NCBI GenBank assembly: GCA_902475285.1
Contig: CABRZA010000114.1
Coordinates: 1 to 8,227, forward strand
DNA: 8,227 nt
Source: an uncultured Porphyromonadaceae bacterium
GTDB taxonomy: Bacteria; Bacteroidota; Bacteroidia; Bacteroidales; Muribaculaceae
Direction: 5' to 3'
Positions 5,647 through 8,227 of this stretch are shown here, piece after piece; the stretch's first letter is position 1, and the number at the start of each line of letters is the position of its first letter. Under the pieces are notes generated by a model that ran no database searches, had not been told where the DNA came from, and saw only the letters and a list, made by a program, of their open reading frames with translations. Made by a program: the position numbers and the translations under genes.

Positions 5647-7265
5647 ACATTCTCTGCAAGACACTTGCCGGCGTGGCACTCACAGCTGCCACGCTCACGG
5701 CTTCCGCGCAGCATTTCGCACCACTCGACGGCATGATGATGCCCGACCCCGAAGATTTCGTCGACCCGGCCCTCATCGAATCACGCGACCTCGGAACACT
5801 CCCCGACGGAATGGGCACACTCCGCTACTATACATGCCTTGTCGACGGCCACGTCCCCTACGAGAGCGGCAAAGGCTATCGCCGTGTCACCAAAACTATA
5901 AACGGCAAGAAGTGGGACTACGAAGACTTCGACCGCCCCTACGTTTACTATGTAATCTCCGAACTCCCCTCCGGTGCCCGGTACTACGGCCTCTACACCT
6001 CGGGCTTCCAAAAACTCTCCGACCTTGCATCCGGCAAGCCCGCAGAGCACCCCTACTCCGCCGCATATCCCGTCTATGGCACCCTCGTACAGCCCGACGG
6101 AACATCGGAGCGTGTCATTCAGTACACCGACGAGCAGTGGAAGAAACTCACCGTAGCCAAGCCCGTCGGCACATACTACCTCCACGACTACTCGGTATTC
6201 AACCAGCTCGACATCACATTCAATGCCGGAGGCACGGGCAAAATAGTTTACCACCTCCCCCGCACGATGCACCAGGCACCCCAGGAATTCGGGGGCTCCT
6301 ACGCCGAACGCTACAAAAGCGGACGTGTCAAGAAAGTGCACCGCAACCTCTCGGGCGGTTACTGGTTCTACATCGACGCCACAGCCACCCAGACCGTGAA
6401 ATGGAAAGTCGACGACGGACAGATCGTAATCGAGCGCACCGGCAAGCCCGCATTCAACATCGGCGGCGGCATCGACCACGACCGCTCCTTCGCCAACATG
6501 GAAATCACCGCCTCCGACCGCCGCATCGAAGAAGGCAAGCACCGCCAGGACTTCCCCCACAACGAATACGTCCTCAATGCCAAGGAGTCGGCGCGTCAGA
6601 CCCTCGAAGAGTACGTCACCAACACCACCCTCTACTTCCCTGCCCTCCATATCACAAAAAATGAGATTATGGTCGACCAGAAGAAAGACAACCGCGTGGG
6701 TCACTACTACTGGGTTCTCGACAAAAAAACCGGCCCCGAATACATTCTGTCGTACTGCTACGACAATCTCTCCACCCTCATCGGCACATATGCCGACACC
6801 CGCGAGTACGGCGTGAAGAAACAATATGATTTCTTCGTCCGCAACACTCCCTCCGCAATCGCCGGAGCGCCCGCGCCCCTCAGCCGCAACGCCGGCTATT
6901 ACGTGGGCAGCATCAGCCCCGTCGACCGAACGGGCAAAGTATTCTTCATCGCCGACGGCAAGGAATATGCCACGCGCCTGGCATTCGACGAAAAGTGGCA
7001 CCTCGACAACGCCCTGGTCACTTCCTCGCTCAAAGAAGGGCATAGCGTAGCCGACACAAACGACTCCATCAGCGCCAACAACGCCCGTATTCTCGAATTC
7101 AAGAAAGACAAGCGCCGCGGAAAGATTGTGAAGAACTACGAAAAAGAAGCCAAGCGCATCGTCATCCCCTCTTCCTTCGCAACTCTCGACGATTTCTACA
7201 CCGTGTGCAAGCGCCAGCAAGAAATGCTCGCGCTCCAAAAAGAAACACTCTCAGCCCTCGAATGA
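5643..7265 (+). CDS. exported protein of unknown function, possible lipocalin-like domain
   Basis: A 540-residue protein starting with a clear signal peptide: a Lys, a hydrophobic core (LAGVALTAATLTA) and a likely cleavage site ASA|QH after residue 22. No lipobox is present, so the mature protein is probably periplasmic or secreted. The start at 5643 was chosen over a GTG at 5592 because the extra 17 residues would spoil the signal peptide. The body is rich in Tyr, Asp and Gly with alternating beta-strand-like segments. Residues about 175-265 (GTYYLHDY...LDITFNAGGTGKIVYHL...VKWKVDDGQIVIER) resemble the order of elements in lipocalin-like beta barrels of Bacteroidota. The C-terminus is Lys-rich and probably helical (485-540). 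Only three cysteines occur (5, 372, 522), two of them in the mature protein. No catalytic motif was recognised. It is followed after one base by the Sel1-like gene, so the two are probably one operon. Confidence 0.85.
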   Translation: MNILCKTLAGVALTAATLTASAQHFAPLDGMMMPDPEDFVDPALIESRDLGTLPDGMGTLRYYTCLVDGHVPYESGKGYRRVTKTINGKKWDYEDFDRPYVYYVISELPSGARYYGLYTSGFQKLSDLASGKPAEHPYSAAYPVYGTLVQPDGTSERVIQYTDEQWKKLTVAKPVGTYYLHDYSVFNQLDITFNAGGTGKIVYHLPRTMHQAPQEFGGSYAERYKSGRVKKVHRNLSGGYWFYIDATATQTVKWKVDDGQIVIERTGKPAFNIGGGIDHDRSFANMEITASDRRIEEGKHRQDFPHNEYVLNAKESARQTLEEYVTNTTLYFPALHITKNEIMVDQKKDNRVGHYYWVLDKKTGPEYILSYCYDNLSTLIGTYADTREYGVKKQYDFFVRNTPSAIAGAPAPLSRNAGYYVGSISPVDRTGKVFFIADGKEYATRLAFDEKWHLDNALVTSSLKEGHSVADTNDSISANNARILEFKKDKRRGKIVKNYEKEAKRIVIPSSFATLDDFYTVCKRQQEMLALQKETLSALE

Positions 7266-7266
7266 T

Positions 7267-8227
7267 ATGAAAAAGATACTCACAGCGCTCTGCGCCCTGG
7301 CCATTGCGGCCATGCCCGCTTTCGCCCAAAATTTCAAAGAGCTCGAAAAGAAAGCCAAGAGCGGCGACGCAGCCGCCATGGTCGAGCTCGGCAACTGCTT
7401 CTTCAACGGCACCGAAGGCGCGAAGAAAGATCCCAAGAAGGCCAAGGAGTGGTACGAAAAAGCCACCAAAGCCGGCAACCTCGACGCCTACGAAGGCCTT
7501 GTAGCATGCTACGACAGCTGGGACGGCATAGAGAAAAACCCAGAAAAAGCCGACGCATGGTTGAAGGCCGGTGCCGACGCCGGAAATGTCAAACTAATGC
7601 TCCGTCTGGCAAATGAACGCGCCGCTAATGGTGATTACTATTTCGCAGCAAAATACTACAATAAAGCGGCTTTGGCCGGATCTCCCGAGGCCATGGTACC
7701 CGCTGTCCAGTACGCCTATGCTTCCTTCAACGTATACGACCTCTTGCTGCTTTCTTTCAAACTGGCAAACAAACCCGACCTCACTCCCGACGAGAGCCAA
7801 TTGGCAGCCATGGGCTCCGCCATTGCTTACCTCTGGGTCGGCGACCTGAACCTTGCTGAAAAGTACTACCAAAAGGCCGGCAACGATTTGTCCTACATCG
7901 AGCAACGCATTTGCTACGATCTCGGAGTGAAGTCGTTGAACGAACACGAACGCGACCGATTCAACAAACAGTGGCCCGACTACCGCCCGATCGACATCAA
8001 TGTTCTGACCGAACAACTTAAATCTGTCGACGAAAACAACATCACCGCCCAACGGCTGCGCGGCGTCATTGCTGCCCTCAACGGCAACTGGGACAAAGCC
8101 GCCAGCATTTGGTCGTCAATCGGGGAGGAAAACCTCGTAGCTGCCGGGCCCGACGGTTGGAAACATAAATACCTCTTTACTCCCGGTTTACCAGCCGAAA
8201 TAATGCTCGTTGATCTATACAAAACAT
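7267..8227 (+). CDS. exported Sel1/TPR-like repeat protein, 3' end outside the window
   Basis: The frame is open from ATG 7267 to the window edge (320 codons, no stop). It begins with a signal peptide, MKKILTALCALAIAAMPAFA, with a likely cleavage site AFA|Q after residue 20. Sel1-like helical repeats follow: about 33-70 (GDAAAMVELGNCFFNG...KDPKKAKEWYEKATKAG), 71-106 (NLDAYEGLVACY...KNPEKADAWLKAGADAG) and 107-138 (NVKLMLRLANE...YYFAAKYYNKAALAG), then more degenerate TPR-like helices (such as GDLNLAEKYYQKAGND near 198-213). Such repeats form curved scaffolds for protein-protein contacts. The single base between the upstream TGA and this ATG suggests coupling, and hence a partner role for the 540-residue protein, but that is inference. 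From about 7594 the codons become noticeably more T-ending. Confidence 0.88.
   Translation, partial: MKKILTALCALAIAAMPAFAQNFKELEKKAKSGDAAAMVELGNCFFNGTEGAKKDPKKAKEWYEKATKAGNLDAYEGLVACYDSWDGIEKNPEKADAWLKAGADAGNVKLMLRLANERAANGDYYFAAKYYNKAALAGSPEAMVPAVQYAYASFNVYDLLLLSFKLANKPDLTPDESQLAAMGSAIAYLWVGDLNLAEKYYQKAGNDLSYIEQRICYDLGVKSLNEHERDRFNKQWPDYRPIDINVLTEQLKSVDENNITAQRLRGVIAALNGNWDKAASIWSSIGEENLVAAGPDGWKHKYLFTPGLPAEIMLVDLYKT

Noticed and set aside
5781..7238. - strand open frame of 485 codons opposite the exported protein
   Set aside because: Shadow with a Val/Gly/Ala-rich composition. The + strand has a promoter, a signal peptide and a coupled downstream gene.

Overview
The window looks like chromosome from a GC-rich member of the Bacteroidales. 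Muribaculaceae is my guess, but no marker gene here proves it. The evidence for the order is indirect: three intergenic regions carry the Bacteroidota-type promoter (-7 box TAnnTTTG, sometimes with a TTTG-like -33 box about 20 bp upstream), strong Shine-Dalgarno sites are absent, and codons end mostly in C or G while the intergenic DNA is AT-rich. No mobile element, CRISPR array, phage gene, rRNA or tRNA was seen.

Layout. (1) Bases 1-187 are a non-coding leader. (2) Bases 188-2430 form a + strand operon: prfA (peptide release factor 1), pyrF (orotidine 5'-phosphate decarboxylase, joined to prfA by a TGATG overlap) and a 93-residue cysteine-rich zinc-ribbon-like protein. (3) A 30-bp-arm hairpin at 2449-2514 ends this operon and also the convergent - strand operon. 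(4) Bases 4168-2518 on the - strand encode a sodium-dependent NSS-family (neurotransmitter:sodium symporter-type) transporter and, 4 nt further on, a 93-residue protein with one membrane segment. (5) Bases 4169-4361 hold two back-to-back promoters, one for the transporter and one for fba, plus a leader of about 95 nt that can fold. (6) Bases 4362-5411 hold a class II fructose-bisphosphate aldolase gene with its own terminator. (7) Bases 5412-5642 are AT-rich and carry an 8-bp repeat, a G8 tract, a 12-bp palindrome and a promoter. (8) From 5643 to the end lie a 540-residue exported protein of unknown function and, one base after its stop, an exported Sel1/TPR-like repeat protein that runs off the window.

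Most of the window is housekeeping: translation termination, pyrimidine synthesis, glycolysis/gluconeogenesis and sodium-coupled uptake. The less ordinary parts are the exported pair at the right end with its unusual promoter region, the small membrane gene attached to the NSS transporter, the small Cys-rich gene attached to prfA-pyrF, and an 8-bp-period repeat found next to two different terminators. I did not find a clear new defence or biosynthetic system.
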